Assembly (NCBI GenBank): GCA_022821495.1
Contig: JAJEDN010000055.1
Span: 1-40,039 of the forward strand
DNA length: 40,039 nucleotides
Direction: 5' to 3'
Source: Candidatus Poribacteria bacterium
GTDB lineage: Bacteria > Poribacteria > WGA-4E > WGA-3G
This document shows positions 6,631 through 17,316 of this stretch, in pieces (the stretch's first letter is position 1; each line of letters opens with the position of its first letter). The notes under the pieces are model-generated. The model had not been told where the DNA came from and did not search any database. It saw nothing but the letters and a program-made list of their open reading frames with translations. The position numbers and the translations under genes were made by a program.

Positions 6631-9600
6631 ATGCCTAAAAGAGTCAAAAAAATCTCTATTTTCCTCGGAATATTCTTTATCATCGGGCTATGCGGCGCCT
6701 TTTTCTTTGTCCATTCAGAAGGATTCTTGAATTGGGTGGAAAAACGGCTTGTGACCGAAATCGAATATCTGCTAACTGAGGATTATATGGCGAGCATTGG
6801 CGATATAGAAGGCAGTATCTTAGGGAACGTTACAATCAACGATATTACGATTTCCAAAAACGACGCACCCGACGAGCCGGTAATCGCCACACAGAGAGTT
6901 GTACTCAAATACCGCCTACTCGGACTGCTGACGCGCAAATTTGAAATAACACAACTGACGGTGACCAAACCCCGAATCAGCGCGAAATCCAACACCGATG
7001 GCAGCCTTAATCTGGCGCGTGTTTTTAAGGGAAATCCAACACAAGATTCCGAAGAAACAGGAAAAACAACGCAAGATACCACCGAAGTCGCTTTTGCTGT
7101 CGAGCGTATTGAATGTAATAGCGGTATCATCGACTACATTGATACACAACGCGACATTCACATAGAGATTACTGGTGTTTCTATTGATGTAGAGGGACCC
7201 CTCGACACATGGCGGCATAAAGGCGAACTCCGAATCGGGAGCGGCAGTCTCAGTTTCAACGGCTCCGAAACCGCTATTGATAATTTTGAAGCCGATTTCC
7301 AACTCTTAGCCAACCGTAATACATTGGACAAATTCCAGTTGGAATTTGGCGACTCAAATTTGGCGGTTACGGGTGAATTTCCGCATCGAGACACCGGAAT
7401 GCCTTGGGCAATTAAATTTGATTTACAACAACTAAATATCGCAGATGTAGAGGCGTTTTTTGGCAAAGATATTGAACTTGAGGGTATCGTAAGCGCGGAT
7501 TTGACGATGACCGGCACGGATACCGCCTTAGATGGTACACTCTCTGTAGAAGCGCCAACGCTTTCTATGACACAAGCAGAGAACAATAGACAAATTTCAC
7601 TGAGAGATATAAAGATTAATGCCAGCCTCAATTCTGAACCTACCCTAAATTTCTCCTTAAAAACCTTCAGCACACAGATTGCTGGTGGCACGCTGACGGG
7701 AGCAGGAAGCATCGGATTACAAAGTGAGTTCAATGGCGATGTAATAACGTTCCTGCAGCAACTAACGCAACACCCAATTGTCTATGAAGGACAATGGGAT
7801 GCTACAGACATGCAGCTCATACCGCTCCTGTCAATGGTTGTCCAACTTCCCGATTACCTTTCGGAGAGTACAGGACTCCTTTCAGGGTCCGCTACATTCA
7901 GCGGAGATGGCACAGACTTCTCAACACTCAAGTTGACCAGTAGGGTGGAGGTAACAGAGACAATCCTCAACGAGGTGGAATTTGAAAATTCAGTGCTTAA
8001 TTGCACAATCGCAGCGGGAGCATTGAAAGTCGATGGCAACCTTGACGAAACCGAGGTTATTGTTACAGGCGCCTTTCCTTTGACGGATCAAGATACTTTG
8101 GATCTCCGCATATCAGGCATCAATTTTGACGAACTGACGAAAATTACTAACAACGCCGATTTCGGTGGGACCGGAGAATACACCGCGAAGTTATCATCAG
8201 AAGGTGTACTGACCGGGTTTATGGAAATTCCGAATGCAAGTTTCACCGACATCGCAATCGGTGAGTTGTCGGGCGACCTCCGCTATCAAGATGGACAGGT
8301 ATTTATTGAAAATGGATATCTCACTAAAAACACCAAAAGGGATATTTTGACCGAATATGAGAGTCGAGCGACAATTAACGGTGTTGTGGATATTGAAGAC
8401 GAATACCCGGCTGTGTTCAGTATCGTCGCTGATCCTGTCTATGTCCAACACTATCGGAACCTATTGGTCGGGGCAGACCATCCCGTAAATGGTGAAATCA
8501 GAGGCGAACTCAAATTAGAGGGAACACTCATCAACCTTGATGGTCGTGCCGATTTCAGGGTCACCGAAGCCGAAGCATTGGATGTCCATTTTGATCCGAT
8601 AACACTCCCAGTGCGAATCGAGGATTATAATATCACGATTTCTAACTGTGAGATAACCACCCGCGGTCAGAAAATTACACTCAATGCTTCGGTAGATACC
8701 AAAGCCGATTTTGACTTCCTGCTCGAAAGCGACGCACCTGTCCGCTTAGAGGAGATAGCGAAAGCCGCAGAAATATCCGACTTCCCCTTTGAAGCACAAT
8801 TCGGTGTCCGGTTCGTCGGCAGACTCAAAAAACCGGAGCCTGTCGATTTTCAGGTCGAACTCGACTTCAGGGATATAACCTTTTTAGACTATGGACGCGG
8901 TACGAAACATCCACTCGGGCACGCCAACCTACACGGAAAACTCGTAAGCGGTGAACCCGATCGTTATGATTTTACGGGAAACGGGTTTAACGGTCAGATT
9001 TACGGACATGTTAGCACAGCACCGGACACGCCTTATGAATTTGTGGTGGAAAGCACCGCACTTGAAGTTACACCGATCCTGCGTATCTTGAATCCTGCAC
9101 TTGAGGCTATTACCGGGACTGCCGATGGACGTGCAAAAATAAAAGGAACAGTGGCCGCCCTCGCACCAACGGATCAGAGCGAAGGCAGCGCCGCTGACAG
9201 ACCTGTCTATCCCTACGATGTCAATGTTGAAGTTCATACCAGCCAACTTCGCTACGGAAATTCGACTGAGAGTGAAATAGTATTCACAAACCCCAAACAG
9301 ATTCAGCTACACCTGAAAGACGACAAATGGTCCATTGATGCGTTTGCGCTAAGGGCATCAACTGATAAATCCGATTTTATTCAACTCACAGGGACGTATG
9401 ATGCAAAAACTGAGAGGATGGACCTCCACGCGAAATCAGATAAATTCGCACTGGCCTCCTTTGCGCCAGTCTTCGGACTTCCGCGTGACATGTTACAGAC
9501 TGGAACGGGACGTTATACCCTCAAATCAACGGGTACGTCTGAACACCCAATAGTGGCTTTGGACTGGGAAATTCCAGCGTTGGATTTAAAAACAGAAGTT

Positions 9601-12600
9601 GGCGATATTCATATCAGCGATGCAGGCGGTGCAATAGAGTACCGAGATAACTTGATGACCCTGAAAAAGAACGCCTTGAAACTCTTCGGGAATGCAGTGG
9701 ATATAGACGGAAAAATAACTGTTCATCCCGAAGCTATCCACAATTCGCGCCTAAACCTCAATCTCAACGCCCCTGAATTGAAACTCAAGACCTTCGGAGA
9801 ATTGATAGCAACGGCTTCTGCAAACAGCATCAAAGCTGCGGATTTAACGGGCGGCGCGTTACAGGCTTCAATAGACATCACAGGCACCCTCACCGAAACC
9901 GCAATTGCCGTAAATACCCAAACGGTACTCCAACAACCGATGCGTCTCGCGCCCTTTGTTGATCCCATCGCATTGGAAAATTTACGTACAAATGCCATCC
10001 TTAATTCAGAGTCCTTACACATCCGATCGGTGGAAGCAAACGGATTGATAGGGGATGGCAGCTACTTGATACAAGGAGACGCGTCGTTCTCAACCCAAGA
10101 TACGGCGGCGATGCAGTTCGCTATTGACGTATCAGCATCCGATCTGGAGGTCTCAAATTTTCTGACTTTGTTGTCAGGTCAGACCTCACCCGTGCACGGC
10201 ACCATTTCCGGACACGCTAAACTCCAGGGGACAGGGACACATCAACATCAGATTTCAATAACCGGTGAAATAAACAAGTTGGAACTTCGCGGATACGATA
10301 GCAGTGCCACCAACGCAGCATCGCTCCAATTCCGATCCGAACGCGGTCATCTCACCGCGCACCTCCCTTTAGAACTGAAAGCACCGCGAATCGTAGCAAC
10401 GACGAACGTTAATATCACCGGCACTTTTGACGCTCCAGAAATTACAGCAGAATGGAACGGATATATCAACCAGATGGAATGGAACGGCGATATCCGATAC
10501 GGCGATGAACGCATAACAATCGCCGGTATTGCGTTAAAAAACCGTGTAGGTACGTCAACGATTACTGGGACTATTCCGATTAATTTGGCATTCACACCGA
10601 TAGACATATCAGACCGGTTTTTGGAGCAACCGATTGATGTACAGTTCCAAGGACGCGAATTGCCGCTCGCCTTTTTGCCCGGCATTGACAGGCTCTTTTC
10701 TGAAACAGATGGTACCGTTGACATAGATTTAGCACTACAAGGCACAAGCCGTAATCCTCATATAGTCGGGGATGTTCTGCTGGAAGCATCACAACTCCGA
10801 TTGCGGAATTTCCATGTGCCAAAAGAAGATGAATCGGAGATTCATTCTCTTTTCCCTCCTATCCAGAATATGAAGATGCAACTCAAAGCACGCGGAGACA
10901 GGATTGACTTCACAGAACTCGGATTTGACATAGGCACAGGCTACTGTACACTCCAGCAGGGACAATTGATATTAGATGGATTAATACCTAAAAATTTCAG
11001 ATTGGTGGGATTGAAACTTGAAAAATTCCCGCTCGGTTCGATGGTTCGGCATGCCGTAACGCCAGAGCAGCTGGAAGCCGTTGAGGGACATTTAAGCACT
11101 GTACTCAACGAACTCACAATCCCGCTTGATAGTTTTCTAACAAATGGGGAAAGCACACCGTTTCCACAAATCCAAGTAGTACCCTCATTCGCGGATATTG
11201 CGACTGTTTCAAGTGCAAACGTTTCAATTAATGATGTTCGCCTCGCCTTCAGGGCACTGGATCGGGATTACGATTTCCAAGATCCGCAACCCACTCAGAT
11301 ACAACTCAACGCTGGCACAGTCACCTTATCTGAATTTATCCTTGAAAACCAACGCCCGTTCTCTGTCAAGCAGACGTTTACCGCTGAAGATGAGAAGCCA
11401 GAAGGGGTCGCCGGTAATGTCCACATAGTTGAAGATGCTAAAACAACGCTCAGCATTGATGCCGGAAGTCAATGGTCAATGAATGGAGAATTTGACGCGG
11501 CACTACGACTCAAAAATTTCGATGTCTCGGCGATAACTGACCCTTGGCCCGCACCCTATCGGATTAAGGGCGCGTTGTCAGGAACCCTACAAATGAGCGG
11601 CACCAGTGAAAACCCGAAAATAACTTTGCGGCGACATAAGTCTGAACCGGCGGAACTCTATCTACACGATGTCCCTATTGACCTTCGATGGCGGATTCGG
11701 TATCAGAACGGGAAATGGGAAATCTCAAAGAAACGGTATGTTGAGGTTAACTTTGGTAAAAATCTGCTTACCTTTTCATGGACGATGCCTTATCAACTCA
11801 AACTCATCCCGTTTTTCATGGAACTCCAACAATCCCCCGAAACAGTTTGGACGGAACTCCAAAAAAACGATATGAATGGGATACTGGACATTGTACTCGG
11901 TGATCTTGACATCTTATCATCTGTGGTACCCGGACTTAGATCCGCAACAGGGACAAGTACAATCTACGTTGTCCTAACAGGGGCGATGGAAGCCCCACAA
12001 GCTGAAGGTCGGGTGAGTTTCAAAGATATTGGATTTGAACTTCCGGATGCCAGTATTCATGTTAAAGAAATAACTGGCGATGTCCAACTATCAGAGAAGG
12101 GCGCGACGGTTAAGCGGATTGATGGTATATTGAATAATGGGAAATTTTTAGTCGCAGGTGAGGTCATGGCACCCGAAGATGGACGGATATGGGAAACATC
12201 ACCAACACTGGATTTGAACACCAGTATCTCAGCGGCGGTCTTTGAACAACCCGGGAAGTACCAAGTTACCCTCGGATCCGACCTCACTGAACTCCATCTA
12301 CGTGGTGGATTTGATGACCCGTATCTCACCGGCGATCTGAATATCAGTGCCGGCGATTACCAACAAAATTGGGAAAGTGTTCGAGATTGGCTTGCGGGTG
12401 CCTCTGTCAGTGAAATGGATGTCGCCTTGGATTACCCTATTTTGCGGCATTTAAATTTGGATGTCGGTGTCAATATCCCCGATAACTTCCGGGTGCTTTC
12501 ATCCATTACGGGACCCACAGACATTGAAATCGCGAGTTCGGGTAGACTCATCGGGCGAATTCAAAACCCTGTTTTCAATGGAAACATCTCTATCCTCAGA

Positions 12601-13044
12601 GGGAAAGTTTTCTTTCTACAGACTTTTGAATTCGTTGAAGGTTCAAGAATTACCAACCGAAGCACCGATGAATTTGACCCTGAACTCAATATCTCGCTCC
12701 GGACACCGAACCGTATTCGAGGGGTGCTGTCAAGAAATCAGAGCACTGTTGACCTTGAAATCTATGCAAGGCTTACGGGCACCTCAACAAACCCAGAGTT
12801 CGTTCTGAGTGCGCCGAACGCGCCTGAAGTCCTTTCGCATGAAGATATTTTCACGTTCCTTGTGCGGAACGCCGCATTTTCACATGCACTCGGCGGATTT
12901 ACATTTAATTTTCACCGTCCGCTTGATGAAGAAGCGCGCTCTATTAGTGCGGAATATCAGCTCAGAGAAAATATGTCTATAAAAATTGAAAGCAACGAAA
13001 AAGGGGAATACGGTGTCGATGTTGGGATAAAGGGACGCTTTTAA
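6631..13044 (+). CDS. TamB-like (DUF490) translocation/assembly module protein
   Basis: A very long protein of the AsmA/TamB superfamily, thought to span the periplasm as a hydrophobic beta-groove that moves lipid or assists outer-membrane protein assembly. At 2137 residues it is far longer than E. coli TamB (about 1260). Residues 8-30 form one N-terminal membrane helix (ISIFLGIFFIIGLCGAFFF). The body is repetitive beta-rich sequence with few charged clusters. The C-terminal 350 residues carry the TamB-domain features: repeated GxLxG strands, SHEDIFTFLV and the ending YGVDVGIKGRF. The Omp85 gene follows after 73 bases, the classical partner arrangement. There is no ribosome binding site; the ATG abuts a repeat. 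Partnership with the next gene is inferred from adjacency and family. Confidence 0.88.
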   Translation: MPKRVKKISIFLGIFFIIGLCGAFFFVHSEGFLNWVEKRLVTEIEYLLTEDYMASIGDIEGSILGNVTINDITISKNDAPDEPVIATQRVVLKYRLLGLLTRKFEITQLTVTKPRISAKSNTDGSLNLARVFKGNPTQDSEETGKTTQDTTEVAFAVERIECNSGIIDYIDTQRDIHIEITGVSIDVEGPLDTWRHKGELRIGSGSLSFNGSETAIDNFEADFQLLANRNTLDKFQLEFGDSNLAVTGEFPHRDTGMPWAIKFDLQQLNIADVEAFFGKDIELEGIVSADLTMTGTDTALDGTLSVEAPTLSMTQAENNRQISLRDIKINASLNSEPTLNFSLKTFSTQIAGGTLTGAGSIGLQSEFNGDVITFLQQLTQHPIVYEGQWDATDMQLIPLLSMVVQLPDYLSESTGLLSGSATFSGDGTDFSTLKLTSRVEVTETILNEVEFENSVLNCTIAAGALKVDGNLDETEVIVTGAFPLTDQDTLDLRISGINFDELTKITNNADFGGTGEYTAKLSSEGVLTGFMEIPNASFTDIAIGELSGDLRYQDGQVFIENGYLTKNTKRDILTEYESRATINGVVDIEDEYPAVFSIVADPVYVQHYRNLLVGADHPVNGEIRGELKLEGTLINLDGRADFRVTEAEALDVHFDPITLPVRIEDYNITISNCEITTRGQKITLNASVDTKADFDFLLESDAPVRLEEIAKAAEISDFPFEAQFGVRFVGRLKKPEPVDFQVELDFRDITFLDYGRGTKHPLGHANLHGKLVSGEPDRYDFTGNGFNGQIYGHVSTAPDTPYEFVVESTALEVTPILRILNPALEAITGTADGRAKIKGTVAALAPTDQSEGSAADRPVYPYDVNVEVHTSQLRYGNSTESEIVFTNPKQIQLHLKDDKWSIDAFALRASTDKSDFIQLTGTYDAKTERMDLHAKSDKFALASFAPVFGLPRDMLQTGTGRYTLKSTGTSEHPIVALDWEIPALDLKTEVGDIHISDAGGAIEYRDNLMTLKKNALKLFGNAVDIDGKITVHPEAIHNSRLNLNLNAPELKLKTFGELIATASANSIKAADLTGGALQASIDITGTLTETAIAVNTQTVLQQPMRLAPFVDPIALENLRTNAILNSESLHIRSVEANGLIGDGSYLIQGDASFSTQDTAAMQFAIDVSASDLEVSNFLTLLSGQTSPVHGTISGHAKLQGTGTHQHQISITGEINKLELRGYDSSATNAASLQFRSERGHLTAHLPLELKAPRIVATTNVNITGTFDAPEITAEWNGYINQMEWNGDIRYGDERITIAGIALKNRVGTSTITGTIPINLAFTPIDISDRFLEQPIDVQFQGRELPLAFLPGIDRLFSETDGTVDIDLALQGTSRNPHIVGDVLLEASQLRLRNFHVPKEDESEIHSLFPPIQNMKMQLKARGDRIDFTELGFDIGTGYCTLQQGQLILDGLIPKNFRLVGLKLEKFPLGSMVRHAVTPEQLEAVEGHLSTVLNELTIPLDSFLTNGESTPFPQIQVVPSFADIATVSSANVSINDVRLAFRALDRDYDFQDPQPTQIQLNAGTVTLSEFILENQRPFSVKQTFTAEDEKPEGVAGNVHIVEDAKTTLSIDAGSQWSMNGEFDAALRLKNFDVSAITDPWPAPYRIKGALSGTLQMSGTSENPKITLRRHKSEPAELYLHDVPIDLRWRIRYQNGKWEISKKRYVEVNFGKNLLTFSWTMPYQLKLIPFFMELQQSPETVWTELQKNDMNGILDIVLGDLDILSSVVPGLRSATGTSTIYVVLTGAMEAPQAEGRVSFKDIGFELPDASIHVKEITGDVQLSEKGATVKRIDGILNNGKFLVAGEVMAPEDGRIWETSPTLDLNTSISAAVFEQPGKYQVTLGSDLTELHLRGGFDDPYLTGDLNISAGDYQQNWESVRDWLAGASVSEMDVALDYPILRHLNLDVGVNIPDNFRVLSSITGPTDIEIASSGRLIGRIQNPVFNGNISILRGKVFFLQTFEFVEGSRITNRSTDEFDPELNISLRTPNRIRGVLSRNQSTVDLEIYARLTGTSTNPEFVLSAPNAPEVLSHEDIFTFLVRNAAFSHALGGFTFNFHRPLDEEARSISAEYQLRENMSIKIESNEKGEYGVDVGIKGRF

Positions 13045-13117
13045 AGGAGTTACCAGTTACGAGTTACTAGTAAAGAGGGGAAGATTCTTTTCTGACTGGA
13101 AACTGTTAACTGGAAAA
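13045..13117. repeat. Variable-arm palindromic element E7, between tamB and the Omp85 gene
   Basis: The left arm iterates GTTACCAGTTACGAGTTAC. The border is AGTAAAGAGG and the core GGAAGATTCTTTTC. The right arm is TGACTGGAAACTGTTAACTGG, ending AAAA against the next ATG. The arms share the CCAGT/ACTGG unit with E6 next door, but the cores differ. Confidence 0.68.
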
Positions 13118-16100
13118 ATGCTTATGGCCCGTGCAAATTACAATACATTCATCAATAGCGTGATTTGCCTTATTTTCATGCTCTGCTGTCTTTTTTCGCA
13201 ATCTGTAGGGGCAAATCAACCCGCGGAAACTTCGAGCGATACACGGACAGAGAAGTTTCCGATCACAGAGGCATCTGATGCGACGCGCATCGTAAAAATT
13301 GCGTACTACATCGACACGGAACCTATAGAGGATACGACAGAACAATTCAATCTACTCAGAGACCAGACTTCGACGCGTGTCGGTGATAGGCTATCCCGAT
13401 ACGCTATCCAGCAGAGTATTAAAGCCCTCTATACAACACAGCAGTACGCCGAAATCCAAGTTTACGCACAGGAGGCTTCCAATGGTGTCGTGTTAAGCTA
13501 TCAGTTGACCTCCTTCGCACGGATCAAAGCGATCGCAATTACCGGCATTCCTGCCAATGAATTCAGCCAGACTATTGAAAACGCGATGAGATTGAAGCCG
13601 GGGATGAAGTATGTACCCGCAATTGCCAAAACAGATATTAACGCCATTAAGCGGATTTGTGAGGCGTATGGATATTTTAACGCCCAAGTTACGGTGCCCG
13701 ACGCGCTTACTGCGGATGGCACGTTAACCTATCAGATGACAGTAGGCGGTCCCTCAATTATCAAAACATTGCAAATCCAAGGCAATTCCGCTATATCAAC
13801 CCAACGCCTAAAAAGAGCTTGTGGCTTCAGCATACGCCACCCAATTTATAACACAGCCGAAGTTGCTACCGATGTGGCATCAATGGAAGAACTCTACCGT
13901 GAAAATAATTATCCTACCGCCACTATTGAACCGATCTTTAATCCTAAAACCGGGCTCCTGCAGTTCCAAATTAACGAGGGCAAGTATGTCGAGTTTAATT
14001 TTGTTTCGGAGGGCGGCGCGAAACATGCCAAATTTAAAAAAGGTATAGCCAAGCAGATAAACACTGCAATCCCGACGCTGTGGGAGCGGAGAATAAAATC
14101 TTATTTTCGGGATCAGGGGTACCATGACACGACCGTGCATGAAAAGGTTCTCGATGCATCAAAGATTCAGCTTACGATTGATCCCGGCACACGCTATAGG
14201 GTTGCGCGCATCACCTTTTCTGGGAACCGGGCCTTCTCAGACCCACAACTACGGCGCGAAATGATAACAAGACCGATAGGCGGCGCATGGCAGCGTTTGC
14301 GCGCTAATATTACAGCGGTGTTGTTAGGCGTAGAACGAAAAACTTTCTTTTATGAACAAGACCTCGATACAGATAAACACCGACTCGAAATCTTATACGA
14401 AAAAGCGGGGTATCCCAATAGGGTCATTGAGACAACATTTCAGAAGCTGAATCCAAATAACCGAAGCATCGGCGAAGTCGCAATACATGTCTCAATTGTT
14501 GAGAACTATAAAGAGATCATTCACCGATGTGACATTACGGGTAATCGGGCAATAGATACCGCTACACTTCTCAAACGCTTACAAAGCGAACTTCAACTGC
14601 CACAACCGAACGCCTCCTTTGAAACAACGGTCTACCAAAATGCTATCTTAAAAGCCTATGGTGAACTCGGATACATTGACGCACAGGTTAAGAACTTTTA
14701 TATACCGGAGACAAAGGACCCTGTTTTTGAAGTCAAAGGTAATTTCTCGGAGTCTCTCGCGGATGGCGAACTCTCTATGGAGATCCGTGATGAATTTAAA
14801 AGGCACAAACTTCCACTCACAGGGCTTTCCATAGTGACAAATATCGGGAACCGCTGGAGTATTCAAGATATTGACGGCAACCCGCGCTATACACTCGAAC
14901 AAGAGTCAACCGTCCTTAAAGTCTTTGAACACGGTATCCTCAAACTTACTGTGCTTACAGAAGGTGAACGCGTGACTTTCGGTAAATTCTATTTTGAAGG
15001 CGATACGGATATAGTGAAACCGCATGTACTTGAACGGGAAGTCGCGCATCTTGAAGGTCGCCTCTGGACTTGGGAAAAATTAAGTCGCGCTTGGCAAAAC
15101 CTCTACAGTTTGGGGATTTTTCATAGCGTTGAACCTGAACCCATCAAAACGGTTCGGATAGAAGGAGACAGCCAAGCGAAAAAAAGAGATAGCGGAAACC
15201 CACATCCGGTTCTTAAAACCTATGACGTTTCAATAAAGGTCAAAAAGCAGAAATCCAGAACCTATAGATACGGGGGCGGCTACAGTTTCGCTGAAGGCTG
15301 GCGCGGGTCGCTGGAATTAACAAATAGCAACTTCCTCTTTAAACGGAATATCCAAGGGCGTTTCCTCAGTAGATTAGGGTGGCGGGATGAATTAGGGTAC
15401 CTTGTGGATGCAAGGCTCACCGAACCGTGGTTGATTGGCAGGACGCGAGGTACCTTACAGGTATCCGCTAAGAAGTTAGAGGTAGATGACAATGTTCGCG
15501 CCCTACAAGGGAGTTTTATCCTCAGTAGAAAATTAGGCGAATTGTATCATTTGGATTTGCGATACAGTTACCGTGACTTGAACCAACCGGTGCCACCAAT
15601 GATACAAAACGCACCGACAGAGACCGGTTTACCGCAGGAACAAAATCCATTCAGCACAACCGTCAGTAGCCTTCGCTTTTCTTGGGCGTATGATAGCCTC
15701 GTGCAGCGTCTGAATCCTATAGGCGGTATGCTAAACGAAATCACGCTCGAATACGCAGGCGGTCTTTTGCAAGGCGAAACCAGTTTCATAAAAACGACAA
15801 CGAATACCCAATATTACCAAAAACTCATCGGCGATTTTGTCTTGGCAACTGCCGTTCGATTTGGCATCACTACCGGATTGCGTTCAAATCGCCGCGCGGA
15901 ACTCATCTCTTTTGAGCGGTTTTGGGCTGGCGGCAGCACGACGGTTCGAGGCTATGCTGAGCGTTCCCTCGGTCCTGAGGTTATCACAGGGATCCACCGC
16001 GGTGATGTGCAATTCATCTTTAACACAGAATTACGGTTCCCAATCTATTCGGTGGTCCGCGGGGCATTCTTTTTTGATGCCGGCAACGTCTGGAATTCAC

Positions 16101-16267
16101 TCGCGGACATCGAGACCCTCACGCGTTTACCCTCCGCTGTTGGTGCCGGACTCTATCTGGATTTTGGCGCACTCACAGTCGGGCTTGACTATGCAATCCC
16201 ACTCGTATCCGTTCCGGGTTCACCAGATACGAGGGTGGCACATTTCCGACTCGGCAGTCCTTTTTAA
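13118..16267 (+). CDS. Omp85/BamA-like outer membrane protein with about seven POTRA-like units
   Basis: An outer-membrane beta-barrel of the Omp85 superfamily, which inserts other barrels or exports substrates. A signal peptide is visible (residues 7-32, ending SVGA). The periplasmic part contains successive POTRA-like units at roughly 55-143, 136-222, 214-295, 290-370, 360-476, 467-545 and 600-710. The Omp85 barrel runs from about 715 to 1049, with the superfamily lid motif VRGY (943-946, in STTVRGYAERSLGP) and a terminal phenylalanine (HFRLGSPF). BamA usually has five POTRA domains and TamA three, so this is longer. It follows a TamB-like gene, so it may be TamA-like in role; a general BamA is the alternative. 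The POTRA count is my reading by eye. Confidence 0.88.
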   Translation: MLMARANYNTFINSVICLIFMLCCLFSQSVGANQPAETSSDTRTEKFPITEASDATRIVKIAYYIDTEPIEDTTEQFNLLRDQTSTRVGDRLSRYAIQQSIKALYTTQQYAEIQVYAQEASNGVVLSYQLTSFARIKAIAITGIPANEFSQTIENAMRLKPGMKYVPAIAKTDINAIKRICEAYGYFNAQVTVPDALTADGTLTYQMTVGGPSIIKTLQIQGNSAISTQRLKRACGFSIRHPIYNTAEVATDVASMEELYRENNYPTATIEPIFNPKTGLLQFQINEGKYVEFNFVSEGGAKHAKFKKGIAKQINTAIPTLWERRIKSYFRDQGYHDTTVHEKVLDASKIQLTIDPGTRYRVARITFSGNRAFSDPQLRREMITRPIGGAWQRLRANITAVLLGVERKTFFYEQDLDTDKHRLEILYEKAGYPNRVIETTFQKLNPNNRSIGEVAIHVSIVENYKEIIHRCDITGNRAIDTATLLKRLQSELQLPQPNASFETTVYQNAILKAYGELGYIDAQVKNFYIPETKDPVFEVKGNFSESLADGELSMEIRDEFKRHKLPLTGLSIVTNIGNRWSIQDIDGNPRYTLEQESTVLKVFEHGILKLTVLTEGERVTFGKFYFEGDTDIVKPHVLEREVAHLEGRLWTWEKLSRAWQNLYSLGIFHSVEPEPIKTVRIEGDSQAKKRDSGNPHPVLKTYDVSIKVKKQKSRTYRYGGGYSFAEGWRGSLELTNSNFLFKRNIQGRFLSRLGWRDELGYLVDARLTEPWLIGRTRGTLQVSAKKLEVDDNVRALQGSFILSRKLGELYHLDLRYSYRDLNQPVPPMIQNAPTETGLPQEQNPFSTTVSSLRFSWAYDSLVQRLNPIGGMLNEITLEYAGGLLQGETSFIKTTTNTQYYQKLIGDFVLATAVRFGITTGLRSNRRAELISFERFWAGGSTTVRGYAERSLGPEVITGIHRGDVQFIFNTELRFPIYSVVRGAFFFDAGNVWNSLADIETLTRLPSAVGAGLYLDFGALTVGLDYAIPLVSVPGSPDTRVAHFRLGSPF

Positions 16268-16384
16268 TGGAAAGATTGGAAGATTGGAAGAATTCAGGAC
16301 TGGAAGAATGGAAGGATGGGTGCCCCCCAATCTTCCACCCTTCCAGTCCAACGCCTTCCACCCTTCCATCCAAGTCCTATCTTA
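16268..16384. repeat. Variable-arm palindromic element E8 (GGAAGATT type)
   Basis: This fills almost the whole gap between the Omp85 stop and the convergent permease stop. The left arm iterates GGAAGATT. The centre is GGGTGCCCCCC. The right arm iterates CTTCCACCCTTCCA and ends CTTCCATCCAAGTCCTATCT. The same ends occur in the copy inside the ABC ATPase gene at 25182-25267. With convergent genes on both sides, its hairpin could also act as a terminator, but there is no U-tract. Confidence 0.75.
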
Positions 16385-16392
16385 ACTTATAA

Positions 16393-17316
16393 CTATTCCC
16401 CATACGGCTTTCCCAACGCAAGGGGTGCCTCAGCACGTCCGACAAATCCCGCCAGTACTGCCAAGCACAGCAAGTATGGTAACATCAACCACAATTGATA
16501 CGGGATGCCCCAACCCAATGCTTGGAACCTCGCATCCAGGGCTGTACCGAGTCCGAAGAGCAGCGCAGCACCGCACGCCTTCACAGGATGCCATTTCCCG
16601 AAGATAACGATTGCCAGCGCGATGAACCCGCGCCCAACTGTCATTCCCGGCGTGAAATACGGGACATCGGCGAGCGAGAGATACCCGCCTGCGATACCTG
16701 CCATGCCACCCGCGAAGAGTAGGCACATCGTTCGCAAACGGAGCACACTCGCGCCGACAGTGGCGATCGCCTTCGGATGCTCACCACACGCTCGGATTCT
16801 CAACCCCAGCTGCGTATGATAGAGAAAAAAATACACACACGGCACCAACAGAAACGCAATGAAAACGAGGATATTGTGTGAAAACAGCGCACGTCCGAAA
16901 ATTGGGATTTCGGAGAGCAGCGGAATCTCAAGCTGCTGAAACGCTGGCACGCCTTGTGCAATGCCTGTTACACCGAAGAGCCGTTGATAGATGACCTCTG
17001 TCAAGCCTAACGCCAAAAGCGTCATCGCCGTGCCGATGATTACCTGATCGCCGCGCAATCTAATTGCGAACAACGCGAACAACGCCGCAGCCACAAGTCC
17101 GCTGAGACCTGCCACTATAAGCCCGAACCACGGTGCGAACATCACGAACTCTGCTGTGTAGAAGGAACCGACCATCCCAAAAAACGCACCGATGAGCATC
17201 ATCCCCTCAATCCCGATGTTAAGTACACCCGCACGTTGCGAGATGACTTCGCCGAGTGCTGCCAGTAAAAGCGGTGTCGCCCCACGAATCGTAGCCGAAA
17301 GAATATCTTCAAACAT
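16393..17316 (-). CDS. BMP-type ABC transporter permease 2
   Basis: Membrane subunit of the BPD_transp_2 (RbsC/YufQ-like) family, forming the channel of an importer probably specific for purine nucleosides. The 307 residues include about nine hydrophobic segments. Family signatures include GEVISQRAGVLNIGIEGMM (22-40), LAGGMAGIAGG-type glycine-rich helices near 210, and GRGFIALAIVIFGKWHP near 230-247. It is the shorter of two permeases; the partner is at 22594-23676. In other genomes the two permease genes are adjacent, but here a 4.9-kb gene lies between them. The ATG has no ribosome binding site (AATATTTAAAATT upstream). Substrate is inferred from the family only. Confidence 0.9.
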   Translation of the reverse strand: MFEDILSATIRGATPLLLAALGEVISQRAGVLNIGIEGMMLIGAFFGMVGSFYTAEFVMFAPWFGLIVAGLSGLVAAALFALFAIRLRGDQVIIGTAMTLLALGLTEVIYQRLFGVTGIAQGVPAFQQLEIPLLSEIPIFGRALFSHNILVFIAFLLVPCVYFFLYHTQLGLRIRACGEHPKAIATVGASVLRLRTMCLLFAGGMAGIAGGYLSLADVPYFTPGMTVGRGFIALAIVIFGKWHPVKACGAALLFGLGTALDARFQALGWGIPYQLWLMLPYLLCLAVLAGFVGRAEAPLALGKPYGE

